Source: Patescibacteria group bacterium (lineage in GTDB: Bacteria > Patescibacteriota > Saccharimonadia > UBA4664). From it: DNA of 40,894 bases. The stretch is taken from positions 136,047 through 176,940 of the forward strand of contig JAQGHG010000019.1 of NCBI GenBank assembly GCA_028288925.1, given 5' to 3'. The translations under genes and the position numbers were made by a program. Below the pieces are notes generated by a model that saw nothing but the letters and a program-made list of their open reading frames with translations, was not told the DNA's origin and did no database searches. Below, one piece after another: positions 1 to 8,050 of the stretch (position 1 is its first letter; each line of letters starts with the position of its first letter).

Positions 1-501
1 ATAATTAATATCAAGCCCAAAATCAGTCTTTACCACCTGCTTCAGCAGATCCATCCCACCGTCCGCGTTAGCCGCGTTAATCTTCTGGTGGCCATACCCC
101 GGTACATCCACCCACAAATCACGTGGAATACTCAGCATCACGGCTGTATTCTGCTTGGTATCAATGCTCAATATCATCAGAGAGTCAGTCAGCTCCCCGC
201 CACCATGGCCCGGATCATCCGCCGAATTTCCAGCGAGCAAAATGTTCACCCGCCCGCTATCCTCGCCCTTCAGTTTAGTGTTACTCAAAAGACCCGCCAA
301 ATTGCCATTTGTGGCCTTTAAAACGTTGCTCATAGCCTTCCAGCCCAGCCAGCCAATCGTTCCCAACACCAATACGCCCACCACGACCGCCACCACTAGA
401 AACATCCGTTTCTTGCGCTTGGGGTCCAGCGAAAAAGCCGGCCATCGCCGTACTATCCGCGGCCGCGGCAGCTCCAGACTATCGAATTGTTTCTCTGACA
501 T
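1..501 (-). CDS. LytR-CpsA-Psr (LCP) family protein, partial (C-terminus outside window)
   Basis: This reading frame is not in the ORF track because it runs off the left edge. Reading leftwards from ATG at 501, a basic cytoplasmic stretch (KRKKR) is followed by one membrane segment at about residues 42-62. The extracellular part then opens with NILLAGNSADD, GGELTDSLMILSID and MLSIPRDLWVDVPG, which match the start of LCP domains. LCP enzymes transfer polyprenyl-phosphate-linked glycopolymers onto peptidoglycan on the outer face of the membrane; SIPRDLWV carries the conserved arginine that binds the pyrophosphate. Only 167 residues are present. No strong ribosome site precedes the start (GGAACCCT just before ATG). 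The family call is good; the exact polymer is unknown. Confidence 0.85.
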   Translation of the reverse strand, partial: MSEKQFDSLELPRPRIVRRWPAFSLDPKRKKRMFLVVAVVVGVLVLGTIGWLGWKAMSNVLKATNGNLAGLLSNTKLKGEDSGRVNILLAGNSADDPGHGGGELTDSLMILSIDTKQNTAVMLSIPRDLWVDVPGYGHQKINAANADGGMDLLKQVVKTDFGLDINY

Positions 502-544
502 AGGGTTCCAGCTTAGTAATGAATCAACTCATCCTAGCATCAGG

Positions 545-574
545 AGCCTGAACTTGAACTGAATTACCTAGGCT
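545..574. repeat. Imperfect inverted repeat in the 502-734 gap
   Basis: The 233-base gap between the LCP gene and the next minus-strand gene holds no convincing ORF. It contains AGCCT and AGGCT arms around a 20-base loop. Read on the minus strand it starts AGCCTAGGT and ends TTCAGGCT, the same ends as the first hairpin of the element at 35197-35275. This may be a distant copy or chance. Confidence 0.3.
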
Positions 575-734
575 AGCTTTACCCTCACCAAGCCTGTAAA
601 ATAGCTACAGCATTAATTCAGCAAAGATCAACTATGGCACTCTCTCGGCATCTCCAGAACACAACCTTACCATTCGTAATCACGTTTAAGCTACCGGCAC
701 CCGACACCGCCCGAGGCTATTCAAGCCAATTTTG

Positions 735-2582
735 CTAGCGGCTCCACGACTCCAACTTGCGCTTAGTTTCAGGGGAGCAAACTTCCAATACAATCTGCTG
801 AATCTGCTGGTCGGCAAATCTCAGACCGCCCACTGGCACATAACCGCTCTTACTAGCCGCCTCCCAACCCTGAACATATTTGCGCACTACCGCAATTCTA
901 TCGTTAGCCCGCTCCGTGGGTAGAGCATAGACCGTCTGCACCTCAGAATACGACACGTCTTGTTTAACCTCTGCGACTAGCCTCACTAAAGCCTTCCCCT
1001 GCTCATCGGAGACTTCCGCTTCATGCCCCCTCACTACCCCCATCACCCTTGTCGCGTAAAACTGCGTTTTAGACGCTACGGCCTGTTGGTCGGCAATTTT
1101 CTTATGTACCTCCAAGGCAAACTCATCATACTGCTCCGACGAAAGCCCCGGATACCGTTCCTTAAGTGAATCAATCTGTCCTTGATATGAGCTTGATTGA
1201 CGCACCCGGGCTACCGTCTCATCATCCAGCACCAACCCCTCCTGCTGCGGCAAAGAATCAATCAAATACAAATAAAAACTTGCCGTCTCATCGGCATTTG
1301 GCCGAGTTTCTTCACTCTGACTGTTTCGATAAACCTCCCGCTCCATCCGCTGCATTGTGTAGTCCAATTGCACCGGCCTCCCCGTGTCATAGTCAATCGT
1401 CGACCATGTAGCATCGGCAATAGTTTGAGCCGCACCTTTCTCATCAAGCGTTACAAACGAGTTCCAAGCATGCCCCGTTACGACCTCTTGCTTCATGGAC
1501 ACGCTCCGAGTTCTGTCGGCGGCTTCATAAGCCGGATCAAAGTCAGACCGTGTACCGCTTTCGTAAAAAGCATACGTATCCTGAAGGTAATTAAATGTCG
1601 TCTGGTTGGTCTTAAGCGCGTCAAACACCACCTTCACCCCCGAGGCAAAATTCCGACAGATACCATTCCCCTTAAAATCATCAGAATCGCGTTCGCGCAA
1701 GCCCCGATTAAGCAAGGCTAACACGCCTGCTTGATCCGCCGCTGTCTCGCCGTCTTCAGACGCCATGTCATCAAGATTGTATTTCTTGAGCCGCGTTATC
1801 ACCTCCAAACTCAAATTCGCAGCCTGTCCAGGCGTAAGAAGACGCAAATTATTAATACCCAGCCGCTCAGCCATTGCCACACCTTCCGGTGTCTTCGCAT
1901 AATTTTCCACAAAATTAAAAACCTGCGATTCCCAACCCGGCATCTCCATGGTCTTCTGATAAGTGGCGGCCGAGGGACCAGTCGGATTGTTCCGAGCGTC
2001 GAAATCCAGCACCCGCTTGGTTTCTTCTGGAATTTCTCGTGGGGCATCCGCCAAGTGCGGTGTCCGGCCAAATTGCTCCAAAGCCACAAAACGTCGCGTC
2101 GTTTCCCCCGCCGCGAAACCAAAAACGGCTTCTGGCGGGTACTCTCGCTGATTTCGGCTTTCCAGATAGTAATTTTTCGCCTCAGTCCAGTCCGAAAAGC
2201 TCTTCTTGGCCGTGCCCACCGACAGCCCCGGTTGGTCAAGCGAGTGAAATGCCGGAACCGTCACGATATAGCTGCCATCCGGCTCACGAGCAATCGAATG
2301 AAAACCCGAAAAAGACTGCCGCAATGATGCCATCTCGGTTTGAGGATCAAGCTCCGCCCTTGCGCGGGCAATCATTGCCTCCGCCTCGCCTTTGGGTGCC
2401 GCCTCAACAGTAGTGGCACCAACTGCACCCATATCTGAGTAAAGCGCCGGCTTCGTCACAAAGTAGCCATCCTCGACTGCCTCAATACCATAGAAAGACG
2501 ACGGCTCCGCAGCCTCACCGCCTACAGAGTCCGCAGTACCCTCGGGCCGATCGGGCAGAACACCTCCATAGGCCTCTCGCAT
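735..2582 (-). CDS. Large protein with transglutaminase-like cysteine triad
   Basis: The function is not known. The ORF track starts at 2642, but ATG at 2582 follows GAGGA by 7 bases and is the better start, giving 615 residues. The N-terminal half has no recognised domain. In the middle, GICRNFASGVKVVF (Cys about 309), GHAWNSF (His about 371) and IADATWSTID (Asp about 390) reproduce the Cys-His-Asp order of transglutaminase-like and bacterial CRDFA-type peptidase folds. There is no signal peptide or membrane segment, so a cytoplasmic enzyme or an effector exported by another route is possible. The C-terminal 200 residues are charged and helical. It is divergent from ychF and probably monocistronic. 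The fold call is an inference from three short motifs. Confidence 0.6.
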   Translation of the reverse strand: MREAYGGVLPDRPEGTADSVGGEAAEPSSFYGIEAVEDGYFVTKPALYSDMGAVGATTVEAAPKGEAEAMIARARAELDPQTEMASLRQSFSGFHSIAREPDGSYIVTVPAFHSLDQPGLSVGTAKKSFSDWTEAKNYYLESRNQREYPPEAVFGFAAGETTRRFVALEQFGRTPHLADAPREIPEETKRVLDFDARNNPTGPSAATYQKTMEMPGWESQVFNFVENYAKTPEGVAMAERLGINNLRLLTPGQAANLSLEVITRLKKYNLDDMASEDGETAADQAGVLALLNRGLRERDSDDFKGNGICRNFASGVKVVFDALKTNQTTFNYLQDTYAFYESGTRSDFDPAYEAADRTRSVSMKQEVVTGHAWNSFVTLDEKGAAQTIADATWSTIDYDTGRPVQLDYTMQRMEREVYRNSQSEETRPNADETASFYLYLIDSLPQQEGLVLDDETVARVRQSSSYQGQIDSLKERYPGLSSEQYDEFALEVHKKIADQQAVASKTQFYATRVMGVVRGHEAEVSDEQGKALVRLVAEVKQDVSYSEVQTVYALPTERANDRIAVVRKYVQGWEAASKSGYVPVGGLRFADQQIQQIVLEVCSPETKRKLESWSR

Positions 2583-2720
2583 TAAGTGTTCCTCGGACTG
2601 TGGTCTTTCCATACAAAAATAATAACAGTTTCCAGATCGCAAAAATTAGGCACTACAGTACATTTTCTCGCTTTTATGAGATAATGACCACTCAATTTCA
2701 AAAATCGGAAATTAACCCTT

Positions 2721-3794
2721 ATGCTCAGTCTCGCTATCACCGGCCTCCCCAACGTCGGCAAATCCACCCTCTTCAACGCTCTCACCAAGGCCGGCGTCCT
2801 CGCTGCCAACTACCCGTTCGCGACCATCGAGCCCAATGTCGGCATTGTGCCCCTGCCTGATCCGCGGCTGGCCGAGCTCGCCAAGCTCTACAGCACCGAG
2901 AAGATTCTGCCGGCCACCGTCACCTTCGTCGACATCGCCGGCATTGTGCGCGGCGCCAGCGAAGGCCAAGGCCTGGGCAACAAATTCTTGGCCAACATCC
3001 GCGAGTGCCAGGCCATCGTGCAAGTCGTGCGCGCCTTCCGCGACCCCAACGTGACGCATGTCGACGGCGCGCCAGACCCCAAGCGTGACATCGAGACCAT
3101 CAACACCGAGCTCATCCTGGCCGACCTCGCTACTCTCGAAGGCCGCCTCAAACGGCTCGAAGGCGAGGCCAGGAAAGACCCCAAAACCTTCGCTCCGGTT
3201 CTCGCCGCCGCCCGTCAAGCCCACGAGCTACTCGACACCGGCCACACGCTCTACGGCTCCAAGCTCGACCTGGAACCTCTGCGCGAGCTTCAGCTCCTCA
3301 CGGCCAAGCCGTTCATCTACGTCTTCAATCTCGACGAAGCTGACCTGTCGGATAGCGCCTACCAAGCCGGGCTCGCCCAGCTCATCGCGCCGGCCACGCC
3401 CATCTTCCTCTGCGCCCAGATCGAATCCGAGCTCACCGAGCTCCCCGAAGACGAGGCCACCGAGCTCCTCCAATCGCTCGGCCAAACCGAATCCGGGCTC
3501 AACCAGCTCGCCCATATCGGCTTCGACACCCTCGGCCTCCAGACCTACCTCACGGCCGGGCCACAGGAAGTCCGCGCCTGGACCGTCCACCGCGGCGCTA
3601 CCGCCCCCGAAGCTGCCGGCGTCATCCACACCGACTTCCAAAAAGGCTTTATCAAAGCCGAAATCGTCTCCTACGCCGACCTCATCGCGGCCGGCTCCCT
3701 ACCCGCCGCCCGCAGTGCCGGCAAAGCCCGCCTCGAAGGCAAAGATTACATCATGCAAGACGGCGACGTCGTGGAATTCCGCTTCAACGTCTAG
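2721..3794 (+). CDS. ychF: Redox- and ribosome-associated ATPase YchF (Obg family)
   Basis: A P-loop NTPase of the Obg family that prefers ATP (OLA1/YchF) and binds ribosomes. The sequence opens with [15 protein letters not shown] (Walker A), then [10 protein letters not shown] (switch I) and [12 protein letters not shown] (G3 region). The base-recognition segment reads FNLDEADL where canonical GTPases have NKxD, as expected for this ATP-preferring family. A coiled-coil insert and a C-terminal TGS domain ending VEFRFNV follow. Length is 357, close to the usual 363. No clear Shine-Dalgarno precedes ATG; GATAAT about 30 bases upstream is a possible -10. It is one of the few + strand genes and ends 13 bases from a convergent membrane-protein gene. 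Confidence 0.97.
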   Translation: MLSLAITGLPNVGKSTLFNALTKAGVLAANYPFATIEPNVGIVPLPDPRLAELAKLYSTEKILPATVTFVDIAGIVRGASEGQGLGNKFLANIRECQAIVQVVRAFRDPNVTHVDGAPDPKRDIETINTELILADLATLEGRLKRLEGEARKDPKTFAPVLAAARQAHELLDTGHTLYGSKLDLEPLRELQLLTAKPFIYVFNLDEADLSDSAYQAGLAQLIAPATPIFLCAQIESELTELPEDEATELLQSLGQTESGLNQLAHIGFDTLGLQTYLTAGPQEVRAWTVHRGATAPEAAGVIHTDFQKGFIKAEIVSYADLIAAGSLPAARSAGKARLEGKDYIMQDGDVVEFRFNV

Positions 3795-3807
3795 CTCCAA
3801 GTCTCGC

Positions 3808-4347
3808 TTACTTAAACCCCTTGCCCAGCAGTCCGGGCTCCACATACACTTCCACATGCCGCTCCCGCATCCACCCCACGAGTCGTCTGCAACCAGCCCT
3901 GCTAATTGGATCCAGCCCGGCATACCGTCGATCACCATCGCGCATAGTTAGCACCAACATTGCCGCCCAACCCCAGCCCCCAGGTGCACGTACCGTGTGC
4001 ACCATCACTGAAGCCTTAGCTATATCCGAATATGCGAATATCTGACGGCGTAATCGTAACAAGATTGGGCTACTCGGCACCAGCCGTCCACGACCATCCA
4101 AGCCGCTCTTTGGTTGCCATATCGTCATACTCACGGCATCGAGCTGAATATACGACAATACCTGGATCAGCCCCGCGTATACCATCCAGAGCCCAAAAGG
4201 AACCAAGAGCAAAGACCAGAACCACGCACCTCGCCCTTCACCATTTGCACAAATATACAAAATATACCCGCCAAAACCAATGAGAAACAGAGTAAAAATA
4301 ATGGCTCCGGGATCAGATATACGGAGCCTAAGCGATTTCTCATTCAT
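3808..4347 (-). CDS. Small membrane protein, two TM segments, PH-like tail
   Basis: A hypothetical protein of 179 residues with two hydrophobic segments near residues 15-33 and 41-65 joined by a short loop, followed by a basic cytoplasmic domain of about 100 residues. That arrangement resembles bacterial PH-domain membrane proteins, but I cannot name a family. It lies 14 bases downstream of tlyA on the same strand, yet TAAGAT lies exactly six bases before the ATG, so it may have its own leaderless transcript as well as read-through from the tlyA operon. It is convergent with ychF. Confidence 0.7.
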   Translation of the reverse strand: MNEKSLRLRISDPGAIIFTLFLIGFGGYILYICANGEGRGAWFWSLLLVPFGLWMVYAGLIQVLSYIQLDAVSMTIWQPKSGLDGRGRLVPSSPILLRLRRQIFAYSDIAKASVMVHTVRAPGGWGWAAMLVLTMRDGDRRYAGLDPISRAGCRRLVGWMRERHVEVYVEPGLLGKGFK

Positions 4348-4353
4348 GACCGC

Positions 4354-4359
4354 ATCTTA
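4354..4359 (-). promoter_or_regulatory. -10 element (TAAGAT) six bases before start of membrane protein gene
   Basis: TAAGAT sits next to the tlyA stop codon and six bases from the ATG at 4347. The position predicts a transcript starting at or near the start codon. No clear -35 box. Confidence 0.4.
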
Positions 4360-4361
4360 CC

Positions 4362-5096
4362 CTAAGCCATGCGCCCGATCAACGCTCTTAGTAGAAAAAA
4401 CCGCTCCACATTCCCCTCGGCACCGGCCAGGCCCGAGTCCGCCTCGCCCACAATCTCAAACCGCCCGGCCATCCATTCGCGTAACTCAGCCAAAATCCCA
4501 TCGCGCACCTCGCCCATGGGAATCACGCCACGATAGCGATCGGCGATCGGCTTGCCGGCCTCAAACTGCGGTTTCACCATCGCCACGATAGGCTCACCCG
4601 GCTTCACCAACGCCGCCGTCGGCTCAAGCACCTTCGTTAGCGAAATAAAGGACACGTCCATCACGGCCATATCGGCCAGCTCCGGCAGCTTGGCGCCCCG
4701 AATATCCGTTTGCTCCATCACCACCACGCGCGGATCCTGCCGCAATTTATACGAAAGCTGGCCCGTACCCACATCCACGCAGTAAACCCGCACCGCGCCC
4801 GACATTAAGGCAAAGTCAGTAAACCCACCCGTAGACGAGCCCACATCTAGCACTGTCATACCCTCAAAATCCAATTGCAGAGCCGTAGCCACACTAGCCA
4901 GCTTCTCGCCAGCCCGGCTCACAAACCTTGGCTGGTCCTTTATGTGCAGTTCCAGCCCCTCATCCACGCTCAAACCCGGCTTCTCTAGCCGCCGGCCCTC
5001 CGCGGATACTTGCCCCGCCATAATCAAAGCCTGCGCTTGAGTCCGGCTCACCGCCAAGCCGCGTTCCATCATCAATATGTCTAACCGTTTTTTCAT
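4362..5096 (-). CDS. tlyA: TlyA family rRNA 2'-O-methyltransferase
   Basis: TlyA proteins methylate ribose in 16S and/or 23S rRNA (C1409 and C1920 in mycobacteria). An N-terminal S4 RNA-binding domain (RLDILMMERGLAVSRTQAQALI) is followed by an FtsJ-type Rossmann methyltransferase with SAM motif VLDVGSSTGGFTDFAL. Catalytic-region segments VMDVSFISL and VAMVKPQFE are intact. Length 244 is normal. The ATG overlaps the stop codon of the upstream kinase gene by four bases (ATGA), so translation is probably coupled. It is the last but one gene of the rpsF operon as read on the minus strand. Confidence 0.95.
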   Translation of the reverse strand: MKKRLDILMMERGLAVSRTQAQALIMAGQVSAEGRRLEKPGLSVDEGLELHIKDQPRFVSRAGEKLASVATALQLDFEGMTVLDVGSSTGGFTDFALMSGAVRVYCVDVGTGQLSYKLRQDPRVVVMEQTDIRGAKLPELADMAVMDVSFISLTKVLEPTAALVKPGEPIVAMVKPQFEAGKPIADRYRGVIPMGEVRDGILAELREWMAGRFEIVGEADSGLAGAEGNVERFFLLRALIGRMA

Positions 5097-5602
5097 GACT
5101 CAGAAGACCTCCCGGCTAGTATACTATCGGCGATTTCCCGCGTACTCATACTGCTCGAGTCGAACACCAGCTCTCCCTCCGCCCTATAGGTATTGCACCA
5201 ATATTTTTGAACAACCTCATCACTCAAAGTGTAACTAACATCCGGAATGTCACGCAAACAATTGCGCTCTAGGCAGACCTCAAGAGGTGGCTCAAGTAAC
5301 ACCTGGATCACCTCATAGTGTGTAGCTAACGCTGCTTGCACGAAGCCATCATGCTGCTCATGGCTAGACGAATGAATATCCGCCACGATCGTTCTATTAT
5401 GCTCCATAAGACGCCGAGCGAAAAAAAGCCCAATCTCGAGCGCCAGTTCCCTCCGCCAATCAGACGAACCTTCCGAATCTATCTGCCGCTTAAAGCTATC
5501 GATATCCACAATACTTACGCCGGCTACACGCCGGCGTAACTCTTCCACGAGACTACTCTTGCCCGCACAAATTGGACCTCGAATAAGATATAGTCGTTTC
5601 AT
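5093..5602 (-). CDS. P-loop nucleotide kinase-like protein (AAA_33 / zeta-like)
   Basis: A 169-residue P-loop protein starting with MKRLYLIRGPICAGKSSLVEEL, a Walker A typical of small kinases such as zeta-toxin-like and AAA_33 ATPases. VSIVDIDSFKR resembles the acceptor-binding segment and a lid region with EVCLERN follows. The substrate cannot be told from sequence. It lies between efp (19 bases) and tlyA (4-base overlap), so it belongs to the translation operon. No antitoxin partner is seen, which argues against a zeta toxin. Confidence 0.75.
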   Translation of the reverse strand: MKRLYLIRGPICAGKSSLVEELRRRVAGVSIVDIDSFKRQIDSEGSSDWRRELALEIGLFFARRLMEHNRTIVADIHSSSHEQHDGFVQAALATHYEVIQVLLEPPLEVCLERNCLRDIPDVSYTLSDEVVQKYWCNTYRAEGELVFDSSSMSTREIADSILAGRSSES

Positions 5603-5621
5603 ATCGGCAAGCGTCCGTGAA

Positions 5622-6191
5622 CTACTTCGCCCGCTCCAAGTAATCGCCCGAAAGCGTATTGACCTTGATCCGGTCGCCTTCGTTAATAAACAGCGGCACC
5701 ATCACCTGCACACCTGTCTCGAGCGTAGCCGGCTTCAACGCGGCCGTAGCGGTATCGCCCTTTACGCCCGGCTCGGTCTCAGTCACTGCCAAAAACACCG
5801 CGTTGGGTACCTCCAGACCGATCACCCGGCCGTTAAAGAACAGCAATTGAACCGTCGTACTGTCGGCCACATATTTAGCCTGCTCGCCGAGCACCTCCAC
5901 CGGCACAGTTTCCTGATCGTAGGTTTCATTGTTCATGAAGACCAAGTTACCATCGGAATCACGATACAGCAGCTGCATATGAGCCCGCGTCACATCCGCC
6001 GAAGCAATCTTGTCCGACGAGCGGAACGACTTCTCGACCACACCGCCATTGAGCAGGTTTTTGATCTTCACCTGCACCACGGCGCCGCCCCGGCCCATGG
6101 CCTTGTGCGCGTAATCCGTGACGCGGTAAGGTACGCCGTCTAGCTCGATCAGCGTCCCCACCTTCAAGTCAGTGTGGCCGTATACCGCCAT
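5622..6191 (-). CDS. efp: Translation elongation factor P
   Basis: EF-P relieves ribosome stalling at polyproline stretches. The three beta-barrel domains span about residues 1-65, 66-130 and 131-189; the protein ends SGDYLERAK. The loop that reaches the peptidyl-transferase centre reads HKAMGRGGA, so the position that is Lys34 in E. coli is Arg34 here. Known modifications differ by residue: lysylation (EpmABC) for Lys, rhamnosylation (EarP) for Arg. No modification enzyme is encoded in the window. Start and the stop of rpsR share one base (TAATG), indicating coupled translation. Confidence 0.97.
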   Translation of the reverse strand: MAVYGHTDLKVGTLIELDGVPYRVTDYAHKAMGRGGAVVQVKIKNLLNGGVVEKSFRSSDKIASADVTRAHMQLLYRDSDGNLVFMNNETYDQETVPVEVLGEQAKYVADSTTVQLLFFNGRVIGLEVPNAVFLAVTETEPGVKGDTATAALKPATLETGVQVMVPLFINEGDRIKVNTLSGDYLERAK

Positions 6192-6409
6192 TAGCGCACC
6201 ACAAACGGTAGCAACGCGATATGCCGCGAGCGCTTCAGCGCCACAGCTACCCGGCGTTGGTGCCGCAAGCAGTTACCGGTGCGCTTCCGCGATTCGATCT
6301 TGCCGTAGCTCGACAAGTACCGCTGCAGCAGCTTCACATCTTTGTAATCAACATAGTCAGTCTTCTCGGCGCAAAACCGGCAGACCTTCTTGGAGTAAAA
6401 ATTAGCCAT
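6191..6409 (-). CDS. rpsR: 30S ribosomal protein S18
   Basis: A 72-residue S18 that forms a heterodimer with S6 on the 30S platform. The N-terminus has [25 protein letters not shown] and the conserved [16 protein letters not shown]. Two Cys in CRFC and a later C..H could bind zinc. AAGGAA lies five bases before ATG. It sits in the usual rpsF-ssb-rpsR order, followed here by efp. Confidence 0.98.
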   Translation of the reverse strand: MANFYSKKVCRFCAEKTDYVDYKDVKLLQRYLSSYGKIESRKRTGNCLRHQRRVAVALKRSRHIALLPFVVR

Positions 6410-6425
6410 TAAAGTTCCTTATCCC

Positions 6426-6899
6426 CTAAAACGGGATGTCATCTAAATTAATATTCTGGTTTGAATCAAGATCCTGGATCACGACGTCGTCCGACTTCTT
6501 GCTAGCGCTAGGGCTGGCTGGAGCATGTCCGGCGCCTGCCGCGGCGCCACCACCGGCAGCTCCGCCGCCGGGGCCGTCTAGGAAGTTAATATCACTGGCC
6601 ACGATCTCGGTCCGCTGGCGCTTCACGCCGTCCTTCTCCCAACTCTGGGTCTGCAGACGACCTACCGCCATAACCTTGCGGCCTTTTGCTAAGTATTGAG
6701 CAGCTAGCTCGCCGAGCTTACCCCAAGCTACGATCTCGTGGTACTCTACCGCCTCTTTGCGCTCACCGCTGGCGTCCATCCAGGTCCGGTTGGTTGCCAC
6801 CGCGAACGATGCCACCTGCTGGCCGCCCGGCGTGCTGCGCAGTTCGGGATCGCGCGTCAGGTTACCCATTATGATCGCTTGGTTAAAGCTCTTGGCCAT
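6426..6899 (-). CDS. ssb: Single-stranded DNA-binding protein
   Basis: A 157-residue SSB. The OB fold covers about residues 1-105 (NQAIIMGNLTRDPELRSTPGGQ at the start), followed by a Gly/Ala-rich linker and the acidic tip DDIPF that recruits repair and replication partners. The ATG overlaps the rpsF stop by one base (TAATG). Length and layout are normal. Confidence 0.97.
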   Translation of the reverse strand: MAKSFNQAIIMGNLTRDPELRSTPGGQQVASFAVATNRTWMDASGERKEAVEYHEIVAWGKLGELAAQYLAKGRKVMAVGRLQTQSWEKDGVKRQRTEIVASDINFLDGPGGGAAGGGAAAGAGHAPASPSASKKSDDVVIQDLDSNQNINLDDIPF

Positions 6900-7240
6900 T
6901 ACTTAGCTCCCTCCTCAACTTTTTTGTCGCTCTTCTCGCTCTTGCGGACAGCGCCTTCTTCGTGCACCACCAGCAAATGCCGTAGCACCTCCTCGGTGAT
7001 CAGAATGGTGCTCTCAAGCGCCTGTACCTTCTGAGGGTCCAACTGGACCTCCAGGTATACGTAGATCGCGAAGTCCTGCCGGGCGATCCGGTAGGCTAGG
7101 CGTTTCTTACCCCAGTTGTCGCGCTTGGTGACCTTGCCACCAACCGCCTCCACTAGGCTCTCGATCTTGGCAATCGGCGTTTCGGCGTCGATCTCAAGGT
7201 CGGGGTGCAACAGCACCATCAACTCATATGTCTTTTGCAT
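6899..7240 (-). CDS. rpsF: 30S ribosomal protein S6
   Basis: S6 binds S18 and helix 22/23 of 16S rRNA. The ORF track begins at 7306, but ATG at 7240 (MQKTYELMVLLHPDL) has AAAGGA four to five bases upstream and matches the family N-terminus; this gives 113 residues. The C-terminal tail is charged (EKSDKKVEEGAK). It is the first gene of a rpsF-ssb-rpsR-efp-kinase-tlyA unit with a strong promoter at 7334-7362 and a structured leader of about 85 bases. Confidence 0.96.
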   Translation of the reverse strand: MQKTYELMVLLHPDLEIDAETPIAKIESLVEAVGGKVTKRDNWGKKRLAYRIARQDFAIYVYLEVQLDPQKVQALESTILITEEVLRHLLVVHEEGAVRKSEKSDKKVEEGAK

Positions 7241-7261
7241 TGCTTCCTTTCTCTGGAAATC

Positions 7262-7304
7262 CGCAGGGTCTCTGCGAATTGCGTTCAAATTCCTATTCAA
7301 ACGC
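7262..7304 (-). promoter_or_regulatory. Structured leader of rpsF mRNA (two hairpins)
   Basis: On the minus strand a 10-bp stem with two G-U pairs and an AGGA loop (7281-7304) is followed by a CGCAG/CTGCG hairpin (7262-7276) just before the ribosome site. The position fits feedback control by the S6:S18 complex, which is known for rpsF leaders in other bacteria; the binding motif itself is not identified here. Confidence 0.45.
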
Positions 7305-7333
7305 AAAAAGGTTAATAGTTGTTAAACCTGATA

Positions 7334-7362
7334 ATTGTAGGACAAAAAGAGCCTTTGGTCAA
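7334..7362 (-). promoter_or_regulatory. Sigma-A promoter of the rpsF operon
   Basis: TTGACC and TACAAT are separated by 17 bases on the minus strand. Transcription would start near 7327. It overlaps the divergent promoter of the PRC-barrel gene. Confidence 0.8.
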
Positions 7363-7382
7363 TCTCTGCTCCAGAGTACAAT
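7355..7382 (+). promoter_or_regulatory. Promoter of PRC-barrel gene (leaderless)
   Basis: TTGGTC and TACAAT are 16 bases apart, and TACAAT ends six bases before the ATG at 7389. Transcription should begin at the start codon. Confidence 0.6.
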
Positions 7383-7388
7383 AGTGGT

Positions 7389-7919
7389 ATGTATATTCTG
7401 GCAAGCAATCTGCGCAACCTCCCTATCATTAGTCTTCAAACCGGAGAAGCCATCGGAAGCTCCCACCGGCCGGTAATTGACATTGCCACATTCGAAATCG
7501 TAGCCTTTCGCTGCGAATCCGCCCGGGGACGACGGCCACTCATTTTGCTCTCGCGCGACATCCGCCAACTCGCCACCGACTGCATGATTATCGACAACGA
7601 AGAAGAGCTCACCGAGCCAGAAGACATCATCCGCCTCAAAGGCCTGCTCGGCACAGACTACACTCCCCTCGAAAAAGCTGTTGTCGCCGATACCGGCCGC
7701 AAGCTAGGCCAAGTCGAAGACTATAGCATTAATCTCGAAACCTGCCGCATCCAGAAACTCTATGTCCGGGGATCGCTATTTCGTGCCTGGCTGGGCTCCA
7801 GCCTCATTATCGACCGCACCCAGATTATAGACATTACGCCCAAGCGCATCACCGTACGCGACTCTATCGTAAAGTCACCTATCCTTCCTACCGACGCCAT
7901 TCCCGAAGTCAGCCCTTGA
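7389..7919 (+). CDS. PRC-barrel domain protein
   Basis: A 176-residue protein with two PRC-barrel-like halves: ISLQTGEAIGSSHRPVIDIATFEIVAFRC and LLGTDYTPLEKAVVADTGRKLGQVEDYSI. PRC barrels are small beta domains found in RimM and in proteins that bind RNA or other proteins; no further domain is present. The predicted transcript is leaderless because the -10 box lies six bases before ATG. It is divergent from the rpsF operon. The precise role is unknown. Confidence 0.8.
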   Translation: MYILASNLRNLPIISLQTGEAIGSSHRPVIDIATFEIVAFRCESARGRRPLILLSRDIRQLATDCMIIDNEEELTEPEDIIRLKGLLGTDYTPLEKAVVADTGRKLGQVEDYSINLETCRIQKLYVRGSLFRAWLGSSLIIDRTQIIDITPKRITVRDSIVKSPILPTDAIPEVSP

Positions 7920-7969
7920 TCCTCCAAATCTCTTACGTTAAGCTAAGATCAGATTTAAGAGGGTGCTGT

Positions 7970-8035
7970 GTGTTAATTATTCTCCTGTGGGCCGTAGCTT
8001 TTGTACTTGCCTACCGTCTCGTAACCGCCAACTAA
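7970..8035 (+). CDS. Possible 21-aa membrane microprotein
   Basis: A GTG start preceded by AGAGGG at six bases opens a 21-codon frame, MLIILLWAVAFVLAYRLVTAN, which is one complete membrane helix with a basic end. It is too short for the ORF track. It lies 50 bases after the PRC-barrel gene and before the convergent recX. The call rests on the ribosome site and on the hydrophobic pattern only. Confidence 0.4.
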   Translation: MLIILLWAVAFVLAYRLVTAN

Positions 8036-8050
8036 CAGTTAGTACATTTA

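Noticed and set aside
1166-1721. + strand ORFs in the track inside 735-2582
   Set aside because: They are shadows of the minus-strand frame, have no ribosome sites and low-complexity or improbable proteins.
3058-3951. 297-aa + strand ORF overlapping ychF
   Set aside because: Frame-shifted shadow of ychF, very rich in Ser/Pro, caused by the C-rich strand.
5093-5602. Zeta-type toxin
   Set aside because: Only the P-loop fits; no antitoxin gene is adjacent and the gene is embedded in a translation operon.
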